Notes: a model not told the origin generated them from the sequence alone. 64,000 bases of DNA from Aurelia coerulea (GCA_039566865.1 CM076959.1:9531501-9595500); one strand, 5' to 3'. Counted from the stretch's first letter, positions 24,701 through 33,717 are shown. A program made the numbers and translations.

Positions 24701-25520
24701 GAGGAAATTTGGTCATGAAGAAATTTGGTCATGAGGAAATTTGGTCATGAGGAAATTTGGTCATGAGGATATTTGGTCATGAGGAAATTTGGCCATGAGG
24801 AAATTTGGTCATGAAGAAATTTGGTCCTGAGGAAATTTGGTCATGAGGAAATTTGGTCATGAAGAAATTTGGTCATGAGGAAAATTTGGTCATGAGGACT
24901 TTTGGTCATGAGGAAATTTGGTAATGAGGATATTTGGTCATGAGGAAATTTGGTCATGAAGAAATTTGGTCCTGAGGAAATTTGGTCTTGAGGAAATTTG
25001 GTCATGAGGAAATTTGGTCATGAGGAAATTTGGTCACGAGGAAATTTGGTCATGAGGAAATTTGGTCATGAGGAAATTCTTTCTTGAGAAAATCTCCTGT
25101 AAAGTTTAAATCGAGTGACCGATTTTAGCTAGGAAAAATTCTACGAATTATTTAACAGGTTGGTTATTCATTCAGATATTATAAAATGTTGTTGCTCTGA
25201 TATTTAGGAAGCAATAGCCTTTGTACAGCGTGCATTTTTTCTGACTCACCCGGTAGAATAGTTGGGAGGGGATGTGAGATCTATGAGATCTTTGGCCTGC
25301 ACCACAAAAAAGTATCACTTTTTGTTTTGCTTCGTGTTTCGATGTTGTGTGTGAGATTTTATGTACTTTTGTGTAGGTTGACAGTGGTGTAACGTCTGGC
25401 AATATATCAAGAGAAGGAGCTAAAAATGTCAACGTTGAATTAACCAAGGAAACATTAGAGACTATGCTTGATGGCCTTGGTAAAATAAGGGATCAACTTA
25501 ACTCTGTAGTTTCACGTTGA
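6648..25520 (+). CDS. COMMD9: COMMD9, COMM domain-containing protein 9 (last five coding exons, spliced, 5' partial)
   Basis: Five exons with consensus splice sites join in phase to give about 138 residues and a stop. They match the family in order: helical N-domain end (FPDDFHKNLREL), WRSNSIWQQ linker, COMM domain with SLPRLANFDWRIDVKT and MAVPSCLLQLK, and the C-terminal helix TLETMLDGLGKIRDQL. Animal COMMD9 is about 200 residues, so about 60 N-terminal residues are missing to the left. COMMD9 is a subunit of the Commander/CCC complex, which works with Retriever in endosomal recycling of membrane proteins; the COMM domain mediates COMMD-COMMD assembly. Introns are 6.1, 4.2, 5.0 and 3.2 kb and filled with transposons. 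No coding damage is seen. TGA is followed directly by GTAAGT, so a 3'-UTR intron is possible. Ortholog call rests on the recalled human C-terminus and exon-by-exon spacing. Confidence 0.93.
7978..8275. repeat. Imperfect ~125-bp tandem repeat, 2.4 copies
   Basis: Units start with TTTACTTTGGCTT at 7978, 8100 and 8230 (122 and 130 bp apart) and share CCTTGATCGTTTTG and CAATATCAT. It lies inside the G-rich element. Confidence 0.85.
8620..9793. repeat. Foldback with ~400-bp inverted arms
   Basis: 8620-9035 and 9380-9793 are inverted copies, for example TAAGGTAACTCTGCTTTCCG at 8620 and its reverse complement ending at 9793. The spacer is about 340 bp. Arms differ by scattered substitutions, so this is not a recent assembly duplicate. 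Transcripts through it would form a long hairpin inside a COMMD9 intron. Confidence 0.9.
11970..12175. repeat. Dispersed repeat, copy 1 (second copy 25845-26040)
   Basis: Shares with 25845-26040 the stretch around GGATCGAGC, TCGAGTGGC(G/A)TT and AAAATTCT-CAAAATTT, followed by a GCTAAAAAGTCT-like motif. No coding capacity. Type unknown. Confidence 0.6.
12598..12710. repeat. ATTCC-type low-complexity repeat
   Basis: Irregular runs of CCATTATTCCAT and related 5-10 bp units, about 110 bp long, just upstream of the COMMD9 exon at 12793. The remainder of 11770-12792 shows nothing recognisable apart from the dispersed repeat. Confidence 0.75.
12793..12847 (+). CDS. COMMD9: COMMD9 exon
   Basis: Acceptor TTATTGTAG ends at 12792; donor GTAAGA starts at 12848. 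The 55 nt complete an Asp codon with the previous exon and read DFHKNLRELLSKLLAES, ending with two bases (AT). Matches the FPENFHQNLKNLL region of vertebrate COMMD9. Confidence 0.9.
13212..14696 (-). mobile_element. 5'-truncated LINE with 11-bp target site duplication
   Basis: The insert is bounded by TTTTATACTTT at 13201-13211 and again at 14697-14707. On the minus strand it starts within the reverse transcriptase and ends with a 3' UTR and an A-rich tail at 13212-13225. It is the same family as 20962-21669, whose 3' UTR also contains CCATGGGGTAGTCAT-like sequence near its end. The duplication shows insertion by target-primed reverse transcription. Confidence 0.92.
13594..14696 (-). pseudogene. 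LINE reverse transcriptase C-terminal part
   Basis: An open frame of about 367 codons begins at the truncation point (EIKFSTKKIELDHP, then KHLGIILDSKLSF), with the conserved thumb (YLSKYLPRHTLNELYKLYVR), SEWNKLEPELRHAPS, and a C-terminal segment MCPTSDGIEDTEHFLLLCP ending FIHETGRFD and TAA. No internal stop, so the insertion is fairly young, but catalytic palm motifs and endonuclease are absent. CR1/L2-like; clade not certain. Confidence 0.88.
16080..16790. mobile_element. 710-bp MITE with ~50-bp TIRs (family copy 1)
   Basis: Left end CCAGGTGAGTCAATAAAAAT then GCCCGGTGTTTG and GCTCCCTGA; right end is its inverted counterpart (GAGCAATAG, CAAACACCGGGC, ACTCACCCGG). TA lies next to the left end. 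Internal landmarks are CAAGAGGATAGCACGTGCT and a run of TCATTGTTTATAT repeats at 16630-16740. Copies at 23125-25253 and 58680-59075 share these landmarks. Non-autonomous; mariner-type by TA target. Confidence 0.85.
17082..17116 (+). CDS. COMMD9: COMMD9 35-nt micro-exon
   Basis: Acceptor TTTTGTTCCAG ends at 17081; donor GTAAGG starts at 17117. With one base at each end shared, it reads (M)PSWRSNSIWQQ(V). The seven residues between WR and the following SLP-preceding residue equal the spacing in vertebrate COMMD9. At 35 nt it would be missed by most ORF searches. Confidence 0.85.
17117..17994. other. COMMD9 intron without recognisable element
   Basis: Apart from a short repeated motif GACTGGAAAATC at about 17750 and 17814, nothing recognised. 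Confidence 0.5.
17995..18175 (-). repeat. tRNA-derived SINE, copy 1
   Basis: Reverse complement of the SINE at 61149-61330. On the minus strand it has an A box (TGGCACAGTGG, 18157-18167) and a B box (GGTTCGATACT, 18109-18119), the internal pol III promoter, followed by a non-tRNA body (GGGGTCGCGGATGCGAT, CAGCGCTTGGCGCTAAAAAC) and an end CGCAACTTCACTTCACC. It lies in a COMMD9 intron, antisense, immediately before the TTAA element. Confidence 0.85.
18558..18761 (+). pseudogene. THAP-like zinc finger fragment
   Basis: The frame opens with MVHCSACSAYNC, resembling the start of THAP domains (first two zinc-binding Cys of the C2CH finger), followed by a basic RKRK. In another frame at about 18713 lies FFQFPSDPA, which resembles the FHKFP-type block of THAP domains, so a frameshift or missing splice separates the parts. 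The later Cys-x2-His and AVPTIF-type box were not found. THAP domains bind DNA and are found in P, Kolobok and host regulators. Degenerate; not functional as it stands. Confidence 0.6.
19040..19245. repeat. AT-rich foldback
   Basis: GGTACCAGAGCCAAAAA at 19040 is mirrored by TTTTTGGCTCTGGCACC at about 19222-19240, with purine-rich and pyrimidine-rich arms between. Probably a small foldback element nested in the TTAA element. Confidence 0.7.
19750..20324 (-). pseudogene. Two-exon ORF with P2X7 intracellular (ballast-like) zinc-binding motif
   Basis: Exon 1 starts with ATG at 20324 (MAHSSEEELFEDEIMTIYRY, then FFFEPGG) and ends at 20115 with donor GTAAGA. Exon 2 starts at 19957 after acceptor TTTTCAG and reads ECGNCTQMPAGREILCCRE, the Cys-rich core of the P2X7 cytoplasmic-domain family; after a 1-nt frame slip it continues PVCISDDDDFKEICLNQAV and LTALYQY, the next conserved block. 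It therefore has the domain order of the family but is broken. Such domains are common as stand-alone proteins in invertebrate genomes; their presence within a TIR/TTAA unit is what I infer here from the borders. Confidence 0.75.
20962..21669 (+). mobile_element. Short LINE copy with 12-bp target duplication
   Basis: AATAAAGAACAT occurs at 20950-20961 and again at 21670-21681. Between them is the extreme 3' part of the same LINE family as 13212-14696: a frame from about 20967 to the TAA at 21254 (MCPTSDGIEDTEHFLLLCP ... FIHETGRFD), a 3' UTR and an A-rich tail. About 700 bp long, strongly 5'-truncated. Confidence 0.92.
21682..22098. other. COMMD9 intron, nothing recognised
   Basis: No repeat or coding segment recognised between the LINE copy and the COMMD9 exon at 22099. 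Confidence 0.5.
22099..22196 (+). CDS. COMMD9: COMMD9 exon, start of COMM domain
   Basis: Acceptor GTTTTGTCAG ends at 22098; donor GTAACT starts at 22197. The 98 nt complete a Val codon and then read SLPRLANFDWRIDVKTG through AVPSCLLQLK in phase 0. The Trp-Arg-(Ile/Val)-Asp motif is the signature of the N-terminal half of COMM domains. Confidence 0.93.
22750..23115. repeat. Dispersed repeat, copy 1 (second copy 35100-35375)
   Basis: Shares with 35100-35375 the blocks GGTCAGTCCCAGAAAAT, TTTGTCAAAA-ATTTCAATGAAACTT, GCACAATAGGT and a C-run after TTTGCCCCCC. Non-coding. It directly abuts the truncated left side of the MITE copy at 23125. Confidence 0.75.
23125..25253. mobile_element. MITE (family copy 2) swollen by an internal satellite
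   Basis: The left flank (23140-23280) matches 16350-16490 of copy 1 (TGGAATCTCGGTGAATA, CAAGAGGATAGCATGTGC, AAGTCATTGCTG); the right flank (25090-25253) matches 16540-16790 (GAGTGACCGATTTTAGC, GAAGCAATAGCCTTT) and ends CTGACTCACCCGG next to TA. The left TIR is lost. The middle is replaced by 1.8 kb of 16-bp satellite. Located in the last COMMD9 intron. Confidence 0.85.
23281..25078. repeat. 16-bp satellite (GAGGAAATTTGGTCAT)n
   Basis: About 110 tandem copies of GAGGAAATTTGGTCAT with frequent variants at four positions (GAAG for GAGG, TCC for TCA, GATATTT for GAAATTT, TCACG for TCATG). Because 16 is not a multiple of three, all frames stay open for long runs and produce spurious peptides such as MTKFPHDQISSGPNF. 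It is 0.3 kb upstream of the last COMMD9 exon. Confidence 0.97.
25377..25520 (+). CDS. COMMD9: COMMD9 last coding exon
   Basis: Acceptor TTTTGTGTAG ends at 25376. The 144 nt read in phase 0 as 47 residues plus TGA (25518-25520), including VNVELTKETLETMLDGLG and IRDQLNSVVSR. This is almost residue for residue the vertebrate COMMD9 C-terminus. The acceptor lies about 120 bp downstream of the end of a MITE that contains a 1.8-kb satellite. No AATAAA is obvious in the next 300 bp. Confidence 0.96.
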   Translation, partial: VDSGVTSGNISREGAKNVNVELTKETLETMLDGLGKIRDQLNSVVSR

Positions 25521-25844
25521 GTAAGTAAAACTAGTGTGACTCTTAACCTATCAATTTGCTTTTCCCGTTATTCGGGGTGTGCCCAATACATTTTTTGTAG
25601 TAGATGTGTCTGATTCGTGGTCTTGCAATGGAAACGAACTGGGATATAAGGCATCGACTGATTTTTTCGTCCTAGTTATCGCTATTTTGTAGCCACTACC
25701 TATCTTACCGCTCAAACTGGATCTCTTGATATTACAGCTCAAAAACTGAACTTCTCCAACTACCTGGTACACTTTTGAACCACGACGGAGACGAGGCCGT
25801 TGAGCATTCGATGATCGATGTGATGAGAATTTCATTGTTGAGAA

Positions 25845-26040
25845 TATACTTTTCAGCTACTCATAAAAGGGTCCGGATCGAGCTATATTTTTATGCATCT
25901 TCATACGAAAAGTTCAATCGAGTGGCATTGAGGCCTAGAAAATTCTTCAGAATTCTGCAAAATTTGTAGAAATATACTTGGAACCCGTGATTTTTGTAGA
26001 ATTGCTAAAAAGTCTATTGCTTCATCGACCAAGTTCGATT
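25845..26040. repeat. Dispersed repeat, copy 2 (see 11970-12175)
   Basis: Similar to 11970-12175 over about 190 bp, same orientation. It lies about 330 bp after the COMMD9 stop and may be in the 3' UTR or beyond. Confidence 0.6.
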
Positions 26041-26879
26041 GCTAGTGCGACTTATTGACGTTCATTTCATTTCATTTTTATTTGTTTAGGCACGGTAGCC
26101 CCGTTAGTCGACGAGAACTGCTTTTCAGGGGGCTTGGACGTGAAGGCAAGCTTGAGGCAGAAAATTCAAGTGACGTTTTTCAGCTGTAATGCCACGAGCT
26201 CTAATTCGAGCAGTAACGAACGTACCGGTTAAGGTAGCAGCTATAACTAGGAAGAAAATGATAAGTTTAATCTGATGATGGTAAACTACCGTTTCTTTAT
26301 TAGTAGGGACCAAATTGGCTAAATCTTGTCAACCACAGCAGAAACTAAATGAGTATAAGGTCCACCCAGGCACCTTGCCTTAGTTTACCATCTTCTTGTT
26401 TCCTTTGGCTCGAATTGCTACTTTACAGGTAATTCAAATCAAACCAACCGTATTTGCCAAACATTTTAAATGTTCTCGTCAAGCAAACTGTTTGTCCGTT
26501 TTGCCACTTTGCAAAGCATTGCGTGACAGGCATTTTTGCTTATGACGAGCAGAACATGTTTTTGAAACTTTCAATAGCGTTGGCCAACAGATTTGCTAAA
26601 TTGTTTTTGCCAAACAATGTCTTTCGATGTTTTTTTTATATCACAGATACAAAAAAACTAAACTACAACGAAATATAGATATTCTGTAGCTGCCATAGCT
26701 GGAAAGGACCTGATTTCATCAAGTTCCATCTACGGCAGCCACTTAAATCAATGACAAATCTTTCGATGTTGCCAGACGGGAAAACATTGATTGCCAAACA
26801 ACTTCCTCTCAGGTGCCAAATATAAATTCCTTCGTTTATCAGATTTGGAAAGACCATCCCTCCCCCAAGCCTTGTTAAG
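26041..26879. other. Possible 3' remnant of the adjacent LINE; otherwise unassigned
   Basis: TTCATTTCATTTCATTTTTA at about 26061 looks like the reverse complement of a TGAAA-type LINE tail and could end the degraded LINE to its right. No reverse-transcriptase C-terminus is recognisable between, so the link is tentative. Confidence 0.35.
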
Positions 26880-28260
26880 ACCCCCGCTAATTGATTTTAT
26901 TGAACTTGCGAACAAAATTTGTCGAGGTAAGATATTTCTCGATTAGCCTTTGTCTTGAAAGTATCGATATGTTTTCCCCCGTTTAGTTGACTGTCTATCT
27001 GAACACCTAAGTATCTTGTATCATTTCGATTTCCTAATCACCTATTTAAAAAGATGGTCGAGCATCAGGCTGGATTTCGATCTTACGGTGTTTGGACCAC
27101 AACGTATGATAAGCAACTGCGTTTTCCCAACGTTCAGAGAAGTTTTGTATGCATGCAGGCAATCCCGTAGCTTAAAAAGATTTAAGTTTGGGTCATTCTG
27201 CAGGTCATCAATGCTTTTTGAAGAGAGTGAAATGGCCATATTATTAATCAGCATACATGCTCACATGAGATTTTTACGGGGGAAAAGGCAAATCATTGAT
27301 GAAATCAGGAATAAGAGTGGACCAAGACAAGAACCTTGAGGAACTTCGCAATTTATTCCCTTCACATCAAAATTGTTTACAACTGTCCAAGTACGATTTA
27401 AACCAGTCATGTTCTAGGCCAGTCACTCCATGCATTTTCAGTTTTTTAGTACGATTTCATGATCAACTGTGTCGAAAGCCTTCTTCAAGTCAATGAAAAC
27501 TAGACCAGTGTATTTTTATTTATCTATGTTCAGGTACCAATCATTGGTGCTAGCCATAAGGGCTGTGGCAGCCGAGTGTAAGAGTTGAAGACCAGACTGA
27601 TGCTCATATAGTATTCTATTTGCGTCCAGGTATTCATAAACTGATTGAAAAAATTCCTCAAATAGCCTGGACTTGCTACGAGTCTCTCTAGCGGAAAAAA
27701 CGAGAGTCCTTTTGGTTTTTCCGCTAAAGGGTCTTTTAGCAAGTCCAAAATAGCCTAGATCTGAAAGGAAGAACTGATATTGGCCTATAGTTCGACCTGT
27801 CATCCCTTGCGCCACTCCGGAAGATGGGTGCAACACTCGCTGTTTTCCAGTCCTCCAGAAATTTTTCCGTTAGCAATGATGTTATTGATAAAATCACTCA
27901 AGGAACCGCTGACAACTGGCAAAGTAATCTTCAAATATAAGCCCGCAATGCCATCGTGGCCTGAACCATGTGATGTTTTCATCTTATTCAAGGTTTGACG
28001 ATGATTTTATCTGTCATGATGGCAGAAAAAGAGAAACTTAACGGTGGAGTTTCGAACGGGTTTCATCAGACAAGGGTGGATTAGCTTTTTGGGGAATTTT
28101 CTCGTTGAGTTCATTCCCAATGCTGCAGAAGTACTTATTCATCGATGATGCAATTGCTTTGTTGCCCCTAACTGTTTGGCCGTCTTCAGTAAGATTAGGC
28201 ACTGTAGTGTTCGAATGTGGTTAATGGTTTTCCAAGTTTTCTTGAGGTCACGTTGAAACT
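26880..28260 (-). pseudogene. Degraded LINE reverse transcriptase
   Basis: Minus-strand RT blocks in order but in different frames: NKMKTSHGSGHDGIAG (about 27990), YRPIS-type region, ILYEHQSGLQLLHSAATAL (about 27600), motif A VFIDLKKAFDTVDHEI (about 27500), motif B EVPQGSCLGPLLF (about 27340), SLNVGKTQLLIIRCG (about 27110) and RYLGVQIDSQLNGGKHID (about 27010). Motif C (YADD) is not intact. Many frameshifts and stops; an old copy. Upstream endonuclease not seen. Confidence 0.85.
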
Positions 28261-28966
28261 GGCCGAAACTGCGTATTTTTATAAATCATTGTTTGCTCAG
28301 ATATAGCGAATTTGTGTCTGCTTCCCTTCAGAGTTTGTTGTATCAGGATGCAGCTTTTTTGGCAGAAGTTTAGTTGTGGTATCTAATAGCCTGGGTGAAG
28401 CTAAACTGATTAACTGCTCATTGTGAATGCATAATTAATATTTGTATCACTGGACGCTAAATTTGGCTTAACGTAGACAAATAGATGATTATTTTCTCAG
28501 CTGCAAGTAGCTCACAAGTACCACTCTTACACGGCCTACATTTGTTGTTGTTAATCAAATAGAGTGCCAATAAGTGCAATAAATCGGTTAAGTTAAGTGC
28601 CGTTAGCTGAGCAGACAATTTTACAAAATTCGTTTACTTGTAGTTGTATAAATCAAGGACCCTTGAGTAACGGCCAGCTTTGATTCAGAATAACTACAAT
28701 TTTGATATCACTAGGCTGCATTCTGATTGATAAATTTACCATTTCGTAATTTACTTATGAAGTGGTCCCTAACTTTATCACATTTGTATGCATATAATTT
28801 TAGTGCCTACTTAGATTTTTATATGAACAGCCTCCTCCAGTATTTAATAGAGCGCTTTTTTGGTCTCTTCTTTTCCTTCTGCACTTGCAGATTTGGTCAT
28901 TAGGGGATTAAAGGAAATTTCAAATTATTTAACAAGGTGTATCCAAAAATTGCTGGACATCACTTG

Positions 28967-29134
28967 TTAATAGCACATTTATGCCCCATAAATGTTTTTT
29001 AACACACAGGCGGAGGTGTAATGACCTCACCCCTCTGCGTAGGCCATTTCCCGCGTTTTGTCGTCTCCCTTCCCAGCATGCACCATGGTTGAGAGCACAT
29101 GCAACGGTTTTCTGAGGCCATTCGTCCTGAATTT
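28967..29134 (+). repeat. Repeat A1
   Basis: First copy of the 168-bp A repeat (GGCGGAGGTGTAATGACCTC, CAGCATGCACCATGGTTGAG); beyond 29134 it diverges from A2. It follows an exon-like segment with acceptor CTGCACTTGCAG (28889-28901) and open reading LVIRGLKEISNYLT. Confidence 0.9.
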
Positions 29135-32100
29135 TCTAGCCCAAGAGTTTCTACGATAATAAAGAGCTTTTCAAGACCAAGATTATATTTCAAACTATCC
29201 TGTATCGTCAGAAGAGAAACGGCTCCACTTGAAGATCATTTTTCTCGTTGCCCAGCCACATTGGCTTGAACGAGCAAGGAATTTTGTTGTGGTCTCTTTG
29301 CAGAGCTTCTAATGGCCTAGGCTGAGTCTGTTTCCCGTCATTCATACGGTCGATCAAGAACAGCGAACATTCTCTCGCGGGGCCACTCATTTGCGGATTT
29401 CATATCAAGTGTAACTGCAGTTTGAATCCTTGGAGAACAATGATGACCAAACCGAACGAATCTCTGAAGAGGCTGAGCTTGAATAATGATTTCCAAGAAA
29501 CAAGATAATGTGGTGGCATTCTTCACTTTGTATGGATGTGTATGGCAGACAAAAAGCACCCTAAAAGAGGCGTTCCGTGTGACTATAGTTTCCATGTGAT
29601 GTTGGTCACATTGATTGTACACAATTCAAATGAAAGAAAACAGCATCCCCATTCAATGGCAATTCTCAAGATCAAAGAGGGATGCCATATAGCTCAGGAC
29701 AGTCATTCAGAATTCACGTTAATCTTCAACTACATAATCAACAACATCATGCAAATTTATAGTCTGAACTGGAAATTTGAATCATGTAATGTAACCAGAG
29801 GAATTTAAGTCCTCAGAAGCACGGCCAACAGGAATAAAAAGCCAAGGATAGTTTGAGAGTCAATCAATAAACACTTTGCTGTTTGTATTACTGTTTGTTG
29901 GCATTCATCATTTAATTCCACATCCATCACCACATCATCATTAACAAACTGTATGAGTTGTATGTTTGAATACAAATGGCAACATTGTTTGATGGCTGGA
30001 GAATGGTTAACCACTTGGCAACTTCCTCGAGAGCAAATATTTATCAGTTGCATGATGGAATTATCCAGGTCAATTCATTGAAAAAGTGGAAATATCAAAT
30101 AAGAGGAACAAAACAAATTTGAATACAAAAAGGTAATGCATTGAATCTTTGTTAATAAAGTTCTTGTCTTTACAATGAACTAACTTTAGGTACAGTTGAT
30201 AAGGGCCTAAGTTTTCTCCTCTTCCAGCAGATAATTTATCTAAAGATGGTTCAACTTTATCAGGAATAGTTAAACCACCATGAATTTCACCAAGTCTTAG
30301 ATGTGGAATCCAGTCAGCTCTCATAACCCGTGCAATCTGAATAATTGTGTAATTTCCTAAGTTACAGTAGGAGCTGCTATAGAGAGCCATCCCAGGAAAT
30401 TTTCATCTAACGTTGCAACTTAACAATTTGCAAAGTGTTGTCTATACCAATCCCAAAGTATGGCCACGCGTTCACGAGTGACAATTGTCTGTTTACTGAC
30501 ATGACACCTTTTACAATTATGTATTGTTCAAGCGACATTGTATAACAAAAGAAGAAAGACTATATGGGTATTTGCCCTATATATACACTGTTTTCTATTT
30601 TTCCTCAGGGGTTTATGATCATGTTACATTCACTTAACCAGTATAGTATTAGCGAGCAGATTCTTTGCCCTGGGTTTGTTTGTCAGCAACACAGCCATCA
30701 GATCTTGGTGGTTGATTAATACAGGAATAATGTTAGAACAACTATAATACAGAAATCTATATGAGGTGACAACCCAGGAATTCCAATTTCTCATGTTTTA
30801 GTTATTGCAGAGAAATATTCTCAAAAGCTTACTTATCAATCTGTGACACAATATCAGTTCCGCAGCTGCACAAGAGCCCTACACAGGCTGTCTCATAATC
30901 TTGTCAAGTAGGACTCCATATAATCTTCCAGCACAATCACAAGGTGACAACAAACTTTCCCTTTTTCAGTACCCCACCCTTATTCCCTGGGCTTTGTCTT
31001 GCCATTGTAGTCACTTTCATAACCTTGATTTTTATTCACTCTAGGACAATCACAGGAAGCATGCTAGGTGAAACAGTAATAACAACATATCTTTGATTGA
31101 CAACATGTCCCATCCAACCCTCCCCCAACTCCCCTCTTTTTTTCCGCTTTTTCATTTCAGGAATATTCTAAGCTGAGCTTACTTGCTAGTCTAATATAAG
31201 GAGATGATATAATATCCACAAAAACGCTTACAAGTATGAGTGCTTGTAAAACATCTATCTTACTGAAGGTGCTGAAGAGGACCAACGAAAGTAACTCATA
31301 ATGAGCTTCAAGCCATGTGCCCTCCCTTTCACCTCCCTCATCCTTCCTTTTGTTTTCCTTGCTGGAAGTTTCAGAATAGTTCAAATGGTGGGGCTGCACA
31401 CACAGAGATACACACAGGAAAATATATCAAATAAATAAATCAAGACATTGCAGGGCAGGAGATTAAAAAAAAAAAAAAAAACACAAAGGATGCTCCAATA
31501 TTCACAAAATTTGTATTACACCCCATCCCCTACTTGAGCAGTCCCACCACCCTCCTTGCTCTCCCTCTTTCTCTCGTTATCTGCAGATTCAGCAGGCTCA
31601 GACAAAAGGAATTCATCCTGTGCATCAAAGGAATTCATCAGTAGTGATCCAGGTATACAGAAGAGTAGTAAAGAGAAGCAACAATACAAAAGAAAACAAA
31701 ACAAAAACAAAAATACAATTCCAAAGACTTGCCATCATGCATTGCCCCTTCCCCTTACGCCTTTGTTTTTCTTGCAGGTCAGGTAGGTTCACAACTTCAT
31801 CCCAAACAATTCTTGACAACAACAACAAGCAAACAAACAGTGTTGGTTAAAAAGTGCCGTAAAACAAAAACAAATAAATGAATGATGATTAATAACACTT
31901 TGTGTGGTCCAATGCTCACCTGTCACCACCCTTTCTTTATGTATCTCTATGAGTTTTTCATTGCAGGCAAAACAGTCAACCTACTCTATGTAAAGCCTTG
32001 CAGGCAACACAAATGTTGACTTATTACGGGAAAATGCTCACAACGAAATGTCACAAAAATACAACAAAACAAAATTAGTATCACATAGAACAAACCAGCT

Positions 32101-32712
32101 ATATCAGCCTTACCCATGCTATGCAGTCAAAGCTTATCAATACACCCCTATTGTCCCACTCTCATCCAATTTCTTGCTGATGGCAAGTAAGGTTGCTTGT
32201 TTAAGGCCAAAATTATCTTTAGAATGGCATATGCTCGCTCTTTCTCTCCTTTCAACAGGTCTCAAGAGTTGCATCATGCACACATTCAAACGAGGAACAC
32301 CGGCAACTGGCTGCGTCAGAATGTCAAACAACAACAGAATTCAACAAGGAAAAGGGACTGTACAAGGACATACTATATACATTATGGACTTATTAGTAAT
32401 CAGGCTAAAGGAAAAAATTCCAAGAGAAAAACATACCATCTAGCTTCAAAATTGGCGCAGATACAACAGTAGCGCACATCCCTTTCTGGCCGATAAAATT
32501 CCTTTGGCATTGGTCCACTATCTGCTTTGAGGGGTATATTAGAGCACCTAGGAATATATTATATCAAGTTCCTAACGTCCTAGCAAAAACACCAGTTCCA
32601 GCATCCATGGGATGGTCCCCATACTAAGGGACCTCATGGGAATTAGCAACACAAATATGGTCAACTACAGTGGTAGGGTCTAGAGGGTGCACAAATTTGG
32701 CTGTACTTTGGC
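29135..32712. other. Internal region with several exon-like segments, gene not identified
   Basis: No family recognised. On + there are strong pyrimidine tracts with AG ending at 31586, 31777, 31965 or so and about 32240. Segments 31587-31652 (donor GTATAC; phase-compatible reading SAGSDKRNSSCASKEF) and 31778-31858 (donor GTAAAA; reading QVGSQLHPKQFLTTTTSKQT) fit in phase. On minus, open stretches include PHHLNYSETSSKENKRKDE (about 31390) and RADWIPHLRLGEIHGGL (about 30300). These could be exons of an unknown gene, captured host sequence or chance. Strand is undecided. Confidence 0.3.
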
Positions 32713-33474
32713 GGTTTGGGCCACACAATAGGTGGCCAGGTTAACTATACTTGTTTGCACCTTAAGATACAGGGATTTAACAGGCCCCCCTTAACTAGCC
32801 TCCCCATATTAACCAGTTGTTTTAGTTATTGATCTAGGTAGTTTATTGTAGTTTTAAGACAACTACTACAAGTACCACAAACAATACTGCTACTACCTCT
32901 CGCCGACTGCGGAGGAGAAATACTACCTCACTGCCGTGGAGGAGAATTACCACTACTACCTATCGCTGCGGCGGAGGAGATTTACTACCTCACTGCCGTG
33001 GAGGAGAATTACCACTACTACCTATCGCTGCGGCGGAGGAGATTTACTACCTCACTGCCGTGGAGGAGAATTACCACTACTACCTATCGCTGCGGCGGAG
33101 GAGATTTACCATTTACTACCTCACTGCCGTGGAGGAGAATTACTACTACTACCTCTTGCTGCGGCAGAGGAGAAATACTACCTCGCACTGCGGTGGAGGA
33201 GAATTACCACTACTACCTATCGCTGCGGCGGAGGAGATTTACCATTTACTACCTCACTGCCGTGGAGGAGAATTACTACTACTACCTCTTGCTGCGGCAG
33301 AGGAGAAATACTACCTCGCACTGCGGTGGAGGAGAATGACACCTAACTACTCGCAACAAGATGTTATAGTACTTACCAGTATGTCTTATGAAACAAATGT
33401 TACGTTATTTCAGATACGACCCCTAGACCGCCACTGAATTGTCTCTTTAGAATCATTCTCCGGAGCCGCATGGG
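32713..33474 (+). repeat. Repeat B1 with GC-rich minisatellite
   Basis: 762 bp. Contains at 32890-33345 a minisatellite of 62-68-bp units (CGCTGCGGCGGAGGAGATTT, CACTGCCGTGGAGGAGAATT, CTACTACCT). It has one 62-bp unit more than B2; the rest appears identical. The GC content contrasts sharply with the flanks. Open frames through it (ENYHYYLSLRRRRF) occur in all three phases and are not taken as genes. Confidence 0.93.
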
Positions 33475-33642
33475 TTAATAGCACATTTATGCCCCATAAA
33501 TGTTTTTTAACACACAGGCGGAGGTGTAATGACCTCACCCCTCTGCGTAGGCCATTTCCCGCGTTTTGTCGTCTCCCTTCCCAGCATGCACCATGGTTGA
33601 GAGCACATGCAACGGTTTTCTGAGGCCATTCGTCCTGAATTT
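33475..33642 (+). repeat. Repeat A2
   Basis: Second copy of A, joined on its left directly to B1 through TTAA. A 75-bp segment (33643-33717, CCCACCCACCCTTCCCC) separates it from B2. Confidence 0.92.
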
Positions 33643-33717
33643 CCCACCCACCCTTCCCCTTTTCTTAGGATGCCTAGGAAATTTCTCTGGGTCGTATCTG
33701 TCCCCCCTTTTTGTTTT

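Noticed and set aside
23281..25078. CRISPR-like array
   Set aside because: Contiguous 16-bp tandem units without unique spacers, in a eukaryotic intron.
32936..33437. Open frames of 113-136 codons in the GC-rich repeat (and the same at 33941-34380)
   Set aside because: They are translations of a 62-bp minisatellite that is open in all three frames; no start context, splice sites or recognisable domain.
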